The notes: generated by a model not told the origin, from the letters alone. 64,000 nucleotides of DNA from Plantibacter auratus (GCF_050587365.1 NZ_JBOBFV010000004.1:62001-126000), one strand, 5' to 3'. Counted from the stretch's first letter, positions 24,675-33,432 are shown. Numbers and translations: made by a program.

Positions 24675-25997
24675 CTAGAAGAAGGTGATCCCGTGCGGCG
24701 CACGCGGCGTCTGGAGCATCGATCGGAGCAGGAGCGGTGCAGCAGGGTCGGCCGCCTGCAGCACACCGGCTGCGGCGAGCGACACCGGGGAGACCGCGCC
24801 GAGCAGGAGCGAACCGAGGTCGGCGACGTCGAGCGCGAGGTCGGCGCCGGCAGCGTCGGTCTCGTCGCTCAGCTTCGTCGCCGTGCCGCGACCACCGGTC
24901 ACCTCGAGGCGGAAGGTGCCCGCCGCGTAGCCGAGCGCGTCGGTGACGGCGATCGTCAACGAGCCGTCGACCGCGAACGGACGCGACGCGAGGACGGCCG
25001 GGAGGTCGAGGACGCGCAGCCACACGTGGTCCTCTTCGTGCTCGATGTCGTAGGCCCGGTTGTCGCCGAGGGCCGCCACGATCGGGTCGTCGAGGCGCGC
25101 GCGGTTGTACTTCACGACGTCGTTGAGGTCGATGGAGAGCAGGAACTCCCACAGCGACAGGTAGGCCGCGTCGGTCGCGTAGACGAGGTCGATGATCTCG
25201 ATGCCGGTCTGTCCGCCGGGCTGCTCGACCATGCGCCACGTGACGTAGCCGTCGACCTCCTCGCCGTCGGCGGGACGGTGCACGGCAGCGCGGGTGTCCT
25301 TCGCCGGTTCGCCGTCGCGACCCAGCGTGCCGAGGACCAGCGGCCACGATCCGGTGTTGCGGACCATGGACCCGATCGAGCGCTCGTCGAAGCGGTCGAA
25401 CACCTGTCGTGCGACGCCGTCGACCAGGTACTCGGGCGTGACGACGGACACGATGCCGCTCGTCGGCGCGAGGAACGGCAGTGCCTTCGCGCGCTTCACG
25501 ACGACGTTGCGCTCACGGATCGCGGAGCCGAATCCGAACCGACGGTAGATCGTGCCCTCGCTGGCGGTGAGGGCCGCGATCGCATAGCCGTCGGCGACGC
25601 CGCGCTCGAGAGCCTGCGTCATCATGCGGCGCAGGATGCCGCGGCGTCGTTCGGTCGGGCGGACCGTGACGTCGGAGATCGCCTGCGTGTTGATGCTGGT
25701 GCCGTCGCCCCAGCTGAGCGCCTTCGGGAACCAGGAGAAGGTGCCCGCGGGCCAGGTCTCGTCGACCGAACCGGGCTGCGGCTTGCGGACGTAGGCGCCG
25801 AGTAGCACCGCTTCATCGGCGATCAACTCGTTCACCTTGCGCTTGCGCGCCTCCGGCTTCGGGGTGGACTCGTGGAAGCCGAATCCGATGGCGTCGAGGG
25901 CCGCCAGGCTCTCCGGGGTCGGTTCGCCGTCGGCCCCGTTCGCGAACGGGAACTCACGGAGCTCGTACCGGGTGTCGAAATCTTTGCTGTTGGCCAC
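24675..25997 (-). CDS. Eis-like GNAT N-acetyltransferase
   Basis: The 440-residue protein has the three-part Eis layout: an N-terminal GNAT domain with the acetyl-CoA loop VTVRPTERRRGILRRMM (about residues 109-125) and ASEGTIYRRFGFG (about 144-156), a second GNAT-like domain, and a C-terminal sterol-carrier-like region ending in Phe-Phe. In Eis proteins the terminal carboxylate of that Phe acts in catalysis, and it is conserved here (APHGITFF). Such enzymes acetylate amines, including aminoglycosides. It converges with the VOC gene. Confidence 0.88.
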   Translation of the reverse strand: MANSKDFDTRYELREFPFANGADGEPTPESLAALDAIGFGFHESTPKPEARKRKVNELIADEAVLLGAYVRKPQPGSVDETWPAGTFSWFPKALSWGDGTSINTQAISDVTVRPTERRRGILRRMMTQALERGVADGYAIAALTASEGTIYRRFGFGSAIRERNVVVKRAKALPFLAPTSGIVSVVTPEYLVDGVARQVFDRFDERSIGSMVRNTGSWPLVLGTLGRDGEPAKDTRAAVHRPADGEEVDGYVTWRMVEQPGGQTGIEIIDLVYATDAAYLSLWEFLLSIDLNDVVKYNRARLDDPIVAALGDNRAYDIEHEEDHVWLRVLDLPAVLASRPFAVDGSLTIAVTDALGYAAGTFRLEVTGGRGTATKLSDETDAAGADLALDVADLGSLLLGAVSPVSLAAAGVLQAADPAAPLLLRSMLQTPRAPHGITFF

Positions 25998-26056
25998 GAC
26001 TCCAGCCTAACGACCCGGCCTGACACACCCCCGGGAAGCGCGATGGGACCGCGACC

Positions 26057-26866
26057 TCACGGCAGGGTGATCGACACCTCGACCGTGTACTCGTCGGCGG
26101 TTTGACCGAGCACCCGCTGCCGGAGCTCGGTGGTCGGCATCGTGATGCCGCGCTCCGCGATCGCGTCGAACAGGGCGACCACCGCGGGGTGGGTCGATCC
26201 CTCCGGGAGCTCGACGCCCGGTTCGGATCGCCAGACCGCGGCGAGCTCGGTCCGCTCGGGCAACACGTCGACCGTGGTCTCGTCACCACCCCACGTCGGT
26301 TCGAGCTGCGACGAGGTCGGCCAGCAGCAGACGATCTCGACCGCCCCCTGCTCACTCGGTCGGAGCGCGGTCCAGAACGTGCCCGTCGGACCGGCCCCTG
26401 CCTCCTGCAGGGCGACGTAGAGCTGCGAGAACTGCTCGTTCGCGTCGTCGTCCGTCACGGCGTCCTCGTCGCCGCGGGGCACGGTGAGCACCCGGCCGAC
26501 GTAGGGCTGGGGCGGGAGTGCACGTTCGACGATCTCGACCGGTGCCGCGAGCGACGCGACGACCGAGCGGGCCTGCGCGAACGCGTGGTCCTCCTGCTCC
26601 CGCTGCTCCAGGACCAGGCGGTGGTGCACGTCGATCGCGGTCGACGGATCGGCGCCGGCGACGGAGAGGCCCACCGCGGCGAGGGGGACGCCGGCATCGC
26701 GAAGGGCCTTCACGATCACGCCCGCGCGCACCTGCTCCTCGCCGTAGCGGCGGTAGCCGGAGTCGGGATCGACCTCGGCTGGTACCAGCACGCCCTTCTC
26801 GTCGTAGTGGCGGAGCGCCTTCACGCTCAACCCGGTCATGCCTGCGAACTCTCCGATGTGCAACAT
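26057..26866 (-). CDS. MerR-family regulator with GyrI-like effector domain
   Basis: The 269-residue protein has a MerR DNA-binding domain (MLHIGEFAGMTGLSVKALRHYDEKGVL, SGYRRYGEEQV), a coiled-coil of about 40 residues, then a BmrR-like GyrI-type ligand domain ending with ELRQRVLGQTADEYTVEVSITLP. Multidrug-binding regulators such as BltR/BmrR share this layout. Its own promoter has a 19-bp spacer with a dyad, so it should activate itself. No exporter is adjacent, so other targets may exist elsewhere. Confidence 0.87.
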   Translation of the reverse strand: MLHIGEFAGMTGLSVKALRHYDEKGVLVPAEVDPDSGYRRYGEEQVRAGVIVKALRDAGVPLAAVGLSVAGADPSTAIDVHHRLVLEQREQEDHAFAQARSVVASLAAPVEIVERALPPQPYVGRVLTVPRGDEDAVTDDDANEQFSQLYVALQEAGAGPTGTFWTALRPSEQGAVEIVCCWPTSSQLEPTWGGDETTVDVLPERTELAAVWRSEPGVELPEGSTHPAVVALFDAIAERGITMPTTELRQRVLGQTADEYTVEVSITLP

Positions 26867-26872
26867 GCTTCA

Positions 26873-26903
26873 AGCATCCCGTCTCCCCCTACGGGAGAGT
26901 CAA
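26873..26903 (-). promoter_or_regulatory. MerR-type autoregulatory promoter
   Basis: On the minus strand TTGACT (26903-26898) and GATGCT (26878-26873) are separated by 19 bases. The spacer holds the dyad TCTCCC-N5-GGGAGA (26882-26898). The start codon lies 6 bases after the -10. Confidence 0.65.
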
Positions 26904-26943
26904 ACCGCTGACATCGGCGTCCAAACTGCACCCCGAAGGTTCC

Positions 26944-26975
26944 TTAGTGAAGGATAAGTGCCTAAACTTCACTAA
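26944..26975. promoter_or_regulatory. Perfect inverted repeat upstream of fic
   Basis: TTAGTGAAG (26944-26952) and CTTCACTAA (26967-26975) form a perfect 9-bp dyad with a 14-base centre, 45 bases before the Fic start. Its position and low GC relative to surroundings suggest an operator, possibly for the winged-helix tail of the Fic protein itself. Confidence 0.6.
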
Positions 26976-27019
26976 CGGCTGTCGTAACTGCAACTTCGGC
27001 CGGGAAACAGGAGGGGACG

Positions 27020-28198
27020 ATGACGACCGCTGTCACGTATGAACAGCGGCCCTGGCGGTCGCGTATCGCTCCCGACTCGTTGCCGAAGCGCGAGCGGCTG
27101 CTCCTCGCACAGCCATACGACGCCGCGGTCCCGCCACAGATCGCCGATCTCGACATCCGTCTGTCGGACGATCTCGTGGAGCTGCTGGGCGAAGCGCAGG
27201 AACGGATCATCCGTTTCGACAGCGAGGTCGGTCACGTCACCGCACCCTTCTCGTCGATCCTGCTGCGGAGCGAATCGGCGTCGAGCTCGCAGATCGAAAA
27301 CCTGACGAGCAGCGCGAAGGCGATCGCCGAGGCCGAGTTGGACGAGCGCGACACCGGGAACGCGCCACTCATCGTCGCCAATGTCCGAGCTCTCGAGGCA
27401 GCACTCGCAGCATCGGACGAGCTCTCCAACACGACGATCATCGCCATGCAGGAGCAGCTCCTCGGCACATCGGCACCGGAGATCACCGGCCGATATCGCG
27501 ACGAGCAGGTCTGGATCGGGGGCGGCAATTTCGGTCCGCATGAAGCAGACTTCGTTCCGCCGCACCATGACCGTGTCGCAGCGGCGATGGACGACTTCAT
27601 CGCCTACTCCCTCCGACCGGCACCCCTCCCGCTCGCTGCGATCGCCGTCGCTCACGCGCAGTTCGAGACCATCCACCCGTTCCCTGACGGCAACGGGCGC
27701 ACCGGTCGAGCGCTGGTGCAGGCCGCCCTCCGGCGGGTCGGACTGACCAGCGGGGTCACTGTGCCCATCTCAGCCGGCATCCTGCAGCAGCGTGATGACT
27801 ACTTCGCTGCACTCACCAGCTATCGGCAGGGCGACGTCGAGCCGATCGTCCGCGTCTTCGCCGACGGTGCGTTCCTCGCGATCGCCAACGGACGGACGTT
27901 GGTGGAGGAGATCGAGACCATCCGGGCCGCATGGCAGCAGGCCTTGCGCGACATCCGCGCCGATTCGGCCGCGCATCGCATCACGGCACTGGCACTGGAA
28001 CATCCGGTGATGAACAGTCGGCTCGTGCGCGAACACCTCGACGCCTCAGATCGCACGGTCTTCAACACCCTCGACACCCTCGTCGACCGTGGCATCCTCA
28101 CGGTCGGCTCGTCGCGACAGCGGAACCGTCTCTGGACTGCGCCTCCCGTTCTGGCAGCGCTCGACGGGTTCGCTGCGCGCAGCGTGCGGCGCGGCTGA
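27020..28198 (+). CDS. Fic-domain AMP/NMP-transferase with Fic_N and winged helix
   Basis: The 392-residue protein starts at ATG 27020 behind AGGAGGGG. The complete Fic motif HPFPDGNGRTGR is at residues 219-230, with His219 catalytic and Asn225/Arg230 for ATP phosphates. An N-terminal autoinhibitory helix has S89SQIEN94, matching (S/T)xxxE(G/N) of class II Fic proteins, so Glu93 should block ATP until relieved. The C-terminal 90 residues form a winged helix (MNSRLVREHLDASDRTVFNTLDTLVDRGIL). Such chromosomal Fic-wHTH proteins AMPylate unknown targets and may bind their own promoter. The stop overlaps the following GNAT start (TGATG). Confidence 0.92.
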   Translation: MTTAVTYEQRPWRSRIAPDSLPKRERLLLAQPYDAAVPPQIADLDIRLSDDLVELLGEAQERIIRFDSEVGHVTAPFSSILLRSESASSSQIENLTSSAKAIAEAELDERDTGNAPLIVANVRALEAALAASDELSNTTIIAMQEQLLGTSAPEITGRYRDEQVWIGGGNFGPHEADFVPPHHDRVAAAMDDFIAYSLRPAPLPLAAIAVAHAQFETIHPFPDGNGRTGRALVQAALRRVGLTSGVTVPISAGILQQRDDYFAALTSYRQGDVEPIVRVFADGAFLAIANGRTLVEEIETIRAAWQQALRDIRADSAAHRITALALEHPVMNSRLVREHLDASDRTVFNTLDTLVDRGILTVGSSRQRNRLWTAPPVLAALDGFAARSVRRG

Positions 28199-28743
28199 TG
28201 GCGCTCCCCCACGACACGGAGCACCTCCGTTTCCGGCGCATGACGCCGACGGACCTCGACGAGATGGCGAACCTCCTCGGCGATCCCGCGGTCATGCAGT
28301 TCTACCCGGCGCCGAAGACCCGCGAGCAGGCCGCGGCGTGGATCGCCTGGAACGAGGGCAACTACGCACAGTACGGCTTCGGACTGTGGATCATCGAGAA
28401 CCACGACGGCGAATTCGTCGGTGACTGTGGCCTGACGTGGCAGCGGGTCAACGGCGAGCTGAAGCTCGAGGTCGGGTACCACGTGAGCCCCGCCTGGCAG
28501 GGTCGAGGGTTCGCGACCGAGGCCGCCGCCGCCAGTCGGGACTTCGCCCAGGAGCACACGGACTCGTCAGAGCTCGTCGCGATCGTCCACCCCGACAACC
28601 GGGCATCGTCGCGCGTGGCGGAGAAGATCGGCATGCGACGCGTGGACGACGACCGCGGCGCAGACGGGTCGGTGCGGCACGTGCTGAGCATGCGACTTCG
28701 ATCGACGGCCGCCTCCAGCGACGCCGATCACCTCGCTGAGTAG
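28198..28743 (+). CDS. GNAT-family N-acetyltransferase (RimJ/RimL type)
   Basis: The 181-residue protein has the RimJ-like GNAT layout: LRFRRMTPTDLDEMANLLGDPAVMQFYP at the start, GDCGLTWQ, LEVGYHVSPAWQGRGFATEAAAA for acetyl-CoA binding, and HPDNRASSRVAEKIGM. It acetylates an amine, possibly a protein N-terminus or small molecule. Its ATG shares one base with the stop of the Fic gene, so the two are translationally coupled, an uncommon pairing. Confidence 0.88.
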   Translation: MALPHDTEHLRFRRMTPTDLDEMANLLGDPAVMQFYPAPKTREQAAAWIAWNEGNYAQYGFGLWIIENHDGEFVGDCGLTWQRVNGELKLEVGYHVSPAWQGRGFATEAAAASRDFAQEHTDSSELVAIVHPDNRASSRVAEKIGMRRVDDDRGADGSVRHVLSMRLRSTAASSDADHLAE

Positions 28744-28752
28744 CCGCCGCAC

Positions 28753-29922
28753 CTACCCCCGCGCCGCCACGAACGCCGCGACGCAGTCCTTGATGTCCTG
28801 CTCGCTGTGGGCGGCACTGATCTGCACGCGGATGCGGGCCTCGCCGCGGGGCACCACGGGGAAGCTGAACGGGATCACGTAGATGCCCTGCTCCAACATC
28901 CGCGCCGCGACCTGCACCGCCTGCTGCTCGTCGTCGAACATCACCGGGATGATCGGGTGCGAGCCTTCCAGCAGCCGGAAGCCCTCCTCGGTCATGCGGG
29001 CACGGAACAGGTCCGCCTTGCGGAACAGTCCCTCGCGCAGCTCGTCACCCTCCGCCGCGAGCTCGACGGCCCGACGCGCCCCGGCGACGAGCGACGGCGC
29101 CAGGCTGTTCGAGAACAGGTACGGCCGGCCCGACTGCCGCAGCACGTCGACGATCTCCTGCTTCGCGCTCACATACCCGCCCGACGCACCACCGAGCGCC
29201 TTGCCCAAGGTGCCGGTGAGGATGTCGACGCGGTCCTGCACGCCGAACAACTCCGGCGTGCCGCGACCACCCGGGCCGACGAAGCCGACGGCGTGCGAGT
29301 CGTCGACGAGGACGAGCGCGCCGTAGCGGTCGGCGAGGTCGCAGATCTCATCCAAGGGCGCGTAGAAGCCGTCCATCGAGAACACGCCATCGGTGACGAT
29401 GACGGTGCGACGCGCGTCGGCGGCGTTCATGAGCTGCTGCTCGAGGTCGGCCATGTTGCGGTTGCGGTAGCGCAGGCGGCGGGCCTTGCTCAGACGGATG
29501 CCGTCGATGAGCGACGCGTGGTTGAGTGCATCGGAGATGATCGCGTCGTGCTCGCCGAACAGCGCCCCGAAGACCGCTCCGTTCGCGTCGAAGCAGGAGG
29601 AGAACAGGATGGTGTCCTCCGTGCCGAGGAAGGCGCTCAGCTCCTGCTCGAGGTCGCGGTGGATCTGCTGGGTGCCGCAGATGAAGCGGACGCTCGCGAG
29701 CCCGTAGCCCCACTCGTCGAGCGCCAGCTTGGCGGCGTCGACGATCGACGGCTCGTTGGCGAGGCCGAGGTAGTTGTTGGCGCAGAAGTTCCGCACCTCG
29801 CGGCCGTCGATCGTCACGTGACTGCCCTGGCGGGACGTGATCGCGAACTCGCGCTTGGTGAGGTCGTCGGCCTCGATGCGGTCGAGCTGGTCGCGCAGCT
29901 GCGTCTTGATGGTGCCGTACAT
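28753..29922 (-). CDS. kbl: Glycine C-acetyltransferase (2-amino-3-ketobutyrate CoA ligase)
   Basis: The 389-residue PLP enzyme is of the alpha-oxoamine synthase family. It splits 2-amino-3-ketobutyrate with CoA to glycine and acetyl-CoA, the second step of threonine degradation. Kbl hallmarks are FCANNYLGLANEP, YGLASVRFICGTQQIH, SDALNHASLIDGIRL, DDSHAVGFVG and the PLP lysine motif TGTLGKALGGASGG. Its length matches E. coli Kbl. It follows tdh by 49 bases on the same strand. The tail is 9 bases from the convergent GNAT gene. Confidence 0.95.
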   Translation of the reverse strand: MYGTIKTQLRDQLDRIEADDLTKREFAITSRQGSHVTIDGREVRNFCANNYLGLANEPSIVDAAKLALDEWGYGLASVRFICGTQQIHRDLEQELSAFLGTEDTILFSSCFDANGAVFGALFGEHDAIISDALNHASLIDGIRLSKARRLRYRNRNMADLEQQLMNAADARRTVIVTDGVFSMDGFYAPLDEICDLADRYGALVLVDDSHAVGFVGPGGRGTPELFGVQDRVDILTGTLGKALGGASGGYVSAKQEIVDVLRQSGRPYLFSNSLAPSLVAGARRAVELAAEGDELREGLFRKADLFRARMTEEGFRLLEGSHPIIPVMFDDEQQAVQVAARMLEQGIYVIPFSFPVVPRGEARIRVQISAAHSEQDIKDCVAAFVAARG

Positions 29923-29971
29923 GTCGTCTCCTCGGGGTCGAGTGGGCGGTTGAGCTGAGTGTGGCGGTCGC

Positions 29972-31084
29972 TCAGGCGGCGGTCGCGGCGTGGGCGGCGA
30001 CCGGCGCCTGTTCGTCGATGACGCCGGTGATGATGACGTCGCGGGTGTCGGTCCAGTCGATGAGCACCTTGCCCGCCGCTCCCCCGCGCGCGGTGTCGAA
30101 GGCGTCCTGCCACGAGGCGAGCGGGAAGCGTGCGGTGACGAGCGACTCGAGGGCGTTACGGAGCTCGGGGCTGTGGTCGACCATCGCGCTCGCGTGGTGC
30201 CAGGTGTCGAACATCTCGCGGCCGTAGATGCCCTTGATGGTGATCATGCGGGTGATGACCTTGGTCCAGTCGATCTCGATGTTCGTCGAGGGCAGACCGA
30301 GGAGCGCGACCTTGCCGCCGGTGTTGAGGTTCTCGATGAGCTCGCTGGCGGCGGCGGCCTGTCCGGACATCTCGAGGCCGATGTCGAAGCCCTCCAGCAT
30401 GCCGAGCTCGGCCTGGGCGTCGGCGACCCGTTCCTTCGAGACGTCGACCACGCGGTCCGCCCCGACGGCGAGGGCCTTCTCGAGGCGGTCGGCGACGACG
30501 TCGGTCGCGACGATGTTGCGTGCCCCGGCGACCCGGCAGACGGCGATGGCCATGAGACCGATGGGGCCGCAGCCGGTGATGAGGACGTCTTCGCCGAGGA
30601 TCGGGAAGCTGAGCGCCGTGTGGACGGCGTTGCCGAGGGGGTCGAAGAGGGCGCCGAGGTCGGGGGTGACCTGGTCGCCGTGGACCCAGACGTTGGTGGC
30701 CGGCAGGACGACGTACTCGGCGAAAGCGCCGTCGAGGTTGACGCCGAGGCCGCGGGTGTGGCGGCAGAGGTGGCGGCGGCCGGAGCGGCAGTTGCGGCAC
30801 GTGCCGCAGACGAGGTGCCCCTCACCGGAGACCGCTGCGCCGACGGGGATCCCCTCGACGCGGCTGCCGACCTCGACGACCTCACCGGAGAACTCGTGGC
30901 CGGGGACGAGCGGGGCGTCGACCGCGCCGGCCGCCCACGGGTCCCACGACTCGATGTGGAGGTCGGTCCCGCAGATGCCGGTGCGGTGGACGCGGATGAG
31001 GACGTCGTCGGAACCCATTGCCGGCATCGCGCGCTCGACGAGTTCGAAACCGGCGGTGTCGGGTCGTTTCCAGAGGGCGAGCAA
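29972..31084 (-). CDS. tdh: L-threonine 3-dehydrogenase
   Basis: The 370-residue medium-chain dehydrogenase oxidises threonine to 2-amino-3-ketobutyrate with NAD+. Catalytic zinc ligands are Cys38 (GICGTDLH) and His63-Glu64 (GHEFSG). The structural zinc set is Cys93, Cys96, Cys99 and Cys107. ITGCGPIGLMAI is the Rossmann motif. I set the start at TTG 31084: AGGAAGG lies 7 bases upstream, and the product MLALWKRPDTAGFELVE aligns with the usual Tdh start. Longer in-frame codons to 31189 would add an untypical tail. It is the first gene of tdh-kbl, divergent from the LysR-VOC gene. Confidence 0.93.
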   Translation of the reverse strand: MLALWKRPDTAGFELVERAMPAMGSDDVLIRVHRTGICGTDLHIESWDPWAAGAVDAPLVPGHEFSGEVVEVGSRVEGIPVGAAVSGEGHLVCGTCRNCRSGRRHLCRHTRGLGVNLDGAFAEYVVLPATNVWVHGDQVTPDLGALFDPLGNAVHTALSFPILGEDVLITGCGPIGLMAIAVCRVAGARNIVATDVVADRLEKALAVGADRVVDVSKERVADAQAELGMLEGFDIGLEMSGQAAAASELIENLNTGGKVALLGLPSTNIEIDWTKVITRMITIKGIYGREMFDTWHHASAMVDHSPELRNALESLVTARFPLASWQDAFDTARGGAAGKVLIDWTDTRDVIITGVIDEQAPVAAHAATAA

Positions 31085-31194
31085 CGGCGTTCCTTCCTGC
31101 GGGAGCGGCGGCGGCCGGTGGTGCCGGCTGTCGCGGACGGGCGTCGTTGCGCTGTCCTGGTGACCAACGTAGCCAGATCGATCCGTCACGAATA

Positions 31195-31223
31195 TTGAGG
31201 GTTTCCACGCGACCAGTTAGCTT
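31195..31223 (+). promoter_or_regulatory. Putative promoter of the LysR-VOC gene (leaderless)
   Basis: TTGAGG (31195-31200) and TAGCTT (31218-31223) are separated by 17 bases and end 6 bases before the ATG at 31230. It lies in the 145-base region shared with tdh, where LysR regulators usually bind. Confidence 0.4.
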
Positions 31224-31229
31224 GAGCTG

Positions 31230-32591
31230 ATGAATCTCTCTCAGATGCGGATCATGCGCGAACTGGCCGAGCGCGGGACGATCGCGGCGGTCGCGCGGCA
31301 CTTGCATGTCACGGCGCCGGCGATCTCGCAGCAGCTGGCCGCGTTGCACCGCGAGCTCGGCGTCGCGCTGACGTATCGGGTGGGGCGGGAGATCCGTCTG
31401 ACCGAGGCGGGTATGGCGCTGGCCGAGATGGCGGGGACGGTGCACACGCTGATCGACCGTGCGGCCGAGACGGTGCGCGAGTACGGCGGCGACACCGGCG
31501 CGCGGGTGCGGGTGGCGGCGTTCCAGAGTGCCGGACAGGCGTTGTTGCCGGGTTTGCTGGAGGACGCTGAGGGTGGACCGTCGCTGGTGTTCGGCGAGCA
31601 TGATGTCGCGCAACCGGAGTTCGCCGAGCTCGTCGATCAGTACGACCTCGTCATCGCGCACCGGATGGACCATGACGAGCCGTGGCCGTCGGAGCAGCTG
31701 TCGGTGACGACGCTGTTGAGCGAGCCGTTCGATGTGGCGATGTCGGTGGACCATCCGCTCGCTGGCCGGTCGTCGGTGTCGGCGGTCGAGCTCGCGGACG
31801 AGTCGTGGATCGCCGCCCACGCGGGCTTCGCGCCTGATGTCGCGCTCGGGGTGGTCGAGGCGACGGCGGGCGTGCGGTTCCATCGCGCGCATCGGGTGAA
31901 CGACTACCACCTGGCGGCGTCGCTCATCGTGGGCGGGGAGCTGCTGGCGTTGTTCCCGAGGTACACGGCACCGCGGGCCGACCCACGGCTGGTGTTGGTG
32001 CCGCTCGAGGACGTGCGGATCGCGCGCAACATCGACGTGCTCGCGCGTCCGCATGCGCTCGCGCGGGTCGCGGTGGCGGGGACGCTGGAGCGCCTGCAGG
32101 ACGGAGCTGATGCGCTGCAGCGGGAGCGTCCGTCGGCGCCGGTCGGGCCCGGCTTGCATCACGTCGAGGTGTGGCTCGCGGACGTCGAGGCGGAGCAGGC
32201 GGGCTGGGCATGGCTGCTGTCTCGTGTCGGGTTCTCCCAGGAGAGCGAGTGGCCGGGCGGCGAGTCCTGGGAGGCCGGCGACACCTACGTCACGCTGACG
32301 GCGTCGCCGAACCTCAGTGCGGAGTCGCACGATCGGCGACGGCCGGGCGTGAACCATCTCGCGTTCCGCGGAGGCAGGCGGGATGCTGTCGACGCGATCA
32401 TGGCGGCGGGCCCCGAACACGGCTGGCGACCGCTGTACCAGGATCGCTATCCGCACGCCGGTGGCCAGCAGCACTACGCGGGCTGGCTCGAGAACGAGGC
32501 GGGATTCAAGGTCGAGGTGGTCGCGGATCCTGTGGTCAACGCTCTGCACAGCCTCAACGCCGCCGCCCCACCGTCAGCGCCTGAATGCTAG
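31230..32591 (+). CDS. LysR-family regulator fused to a C-terminal VOC (glyoxalase-fold) domain
   Basis: The protein is 453 residues against about 300 for a normal LysR protein. Residues 1-60 form the LysR helix-turn-helix (AVARHLHVTAPAISQQLAALHRELG) and about 90-290 the two-lobe effector domain (FGEHDVAQPEFAEL, GFAPDVALGVVEATAG). A proline-rich linker (about 295-307) then leads to a VOC domain at about 308-433: GLHHVEVWLADV, WAWLLSRVGF, GVNHLAFRGG and GFKVEVVAD. Potential metal ligands His310/311, His376 and Glu429 are kept, but the usual Glu/His of strand four is a Thr. It is divergent from tdh-kbl, so it probably controls threonine catabolism. That pathway leaks aminoacetone and methylglyoxal, which makes a glyoxalase-like sensor domain attractive. 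The linkage is observed; the ligand is inferred. Confidence 0.88.
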   Translation: MNLSQMRIMRELAERGTIAAVARHLHVTAPAISQQLAALHRELGVALTYRVGREIRLTEAGMALAEMAGTVHTLIDRAAETVREYGGDTGARVRVAAFQSAGQALLPGLLEDAEGGPSLVFGEHDVAQPEFAELVDQYDLVIAHRMDHDEPWPSEQLSVTTLLSEPFDVAMSVDHPLAGRSSVSAVELADESWIAAHAGFAPDVALGVVEATAGVRFHRAHRVNDYHLAASLIVGGELLALFPRYTAPRADPRLVLVPLEDVRIARNIDVLARPHALARVAVAGTLERLQDGADALQRERPSAPVGPGLHHVEVWLADVEAEQAGWAWLLSRVGFSQESEWPGGESWEAGDTYVTLTASPNLSAESHDRRRPGVNHLAFRGGRRDAVDAIMAAGPEHGWRPLYQDRYPHAGGQQHYAGWLENEAGFKVEVVADPVVNALHSLNAAAPPSAPEC

Positions 32592-32605
32592 GCTTCACTC
32601 ACCAC

Positions 32606-32647
32606 ATCCCCCACGCCTCTCGTTGAAGCGCACTTGGGGGATTTTTT
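32606..32647 (+). terminator. Rho-independent terminator after the LysR-VOC gene
   Basis: ATCCCCCA (32606-32613) pairs with TGGGGGAT (32635-32642), followed by a run of six T. This is the only textbook hairpin with a T-run in the window. Confidence 0.75.
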
Positions 32648-32678
32648 GTTCACTCGGGAGGACCATCGTTGCCTCCCG

Positions 32679-33194
32679 TCACCGCTTGCCGAGATAGATC
32701 TCACTGGCACAGAGCGCAGCGACCTCTGGAAAGGTGAGGCCCGATTCGGAGGAAGCGAGCTCTGGCACGCACAGCATGACCTCCATCGGCTCGATACCGA
32801 GCTTGTCGGTGACAGCGAGGACTGAACTCCAAGCTCTGGAGAAGTTGTCGCTCGTGACCGGCGTACCGGTTGCGACCAGCGCCGCGGCGGTCGCCTGCTG
32901 CATTCGCTCGGAGGAGTACGAGCCGCCAACCACCTCGCGTGCTTGTTCTATCGGATCATCTGCAGTCTGCAGCGAAGGAGCGTCAGCTGGCGGCGACTGC
33001 ACCGACGACTGGCTGTTCGATTGCACGGCTGCTGGAGGACGCGATCCGCCGACCACAACGCTGACGACGACGATCGCACCGATCGCAGCGATGATCGAGA
33101 ATGCCATCAGAAACCGCCCCGCCGTCGTTTGCGTGAACTTCAGCGGCGCGGGTGGGTTTCCCCCGGAATCCGTTTCAGGTGACGGTTCAGCCAT
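32679..33194 (-). CDS. Hypothetical membrane-anchored protein
   Basis: I do not recognise a family. The 171-residue product (start at MAEPSPETDSG; MESDLR at 33212 is an alternative) has a cytoplasmic Pro-rich start, one membrane segment (FLMAFSIIAAIGAIVVVSVVVGG), a Ser/Gln-rich linker, and an extracytoplasmic helical domain of about 100 residues with two Cys (MLCVPEL and ALCASEIYL) that could form a disulfide. It is divergent from the DUF2510 gene; the gap between them is 238 bases with no recognised signal. Confidence 0.65.
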   Translation of the reverse strand: MAEPSPETDSGGNPPAPLKFTQTTAGRFLMAFSIIAAIGAIVVVSVVVGGSRPPAAVQSNSQSSVQSPPADAPSLQTADDPIEQAREVVGGSYSSERMQQATAAALVATGTPVTSDNFSRAWSSVLAVTDKLGIEPMEVMLCVPELASSESGLTFPEVAALCASEIYLGKR

Positions 33195-33432
33195 GCGAAG
33201 GTCACTCTCCATCGGGTCAAGTCGGAGTGGTCGATGCTGGCCGGGAGATGCCAGGCTCGTCGATCCACCTGCGCTACCTTTCCACAACTCGGGCGCGTGA
33301 CCCATTCTGGGACTGATGACCCCCGCCCCTCCCCCGCCAGACTGTGCTTGGCCCGGTTCGCGGGTCCGTCACCTGCCGTCGATGATCCGATGCCGCTGCG
33401 GGTCGCGTTGACCCGATGCAAGGACCGTTCCG

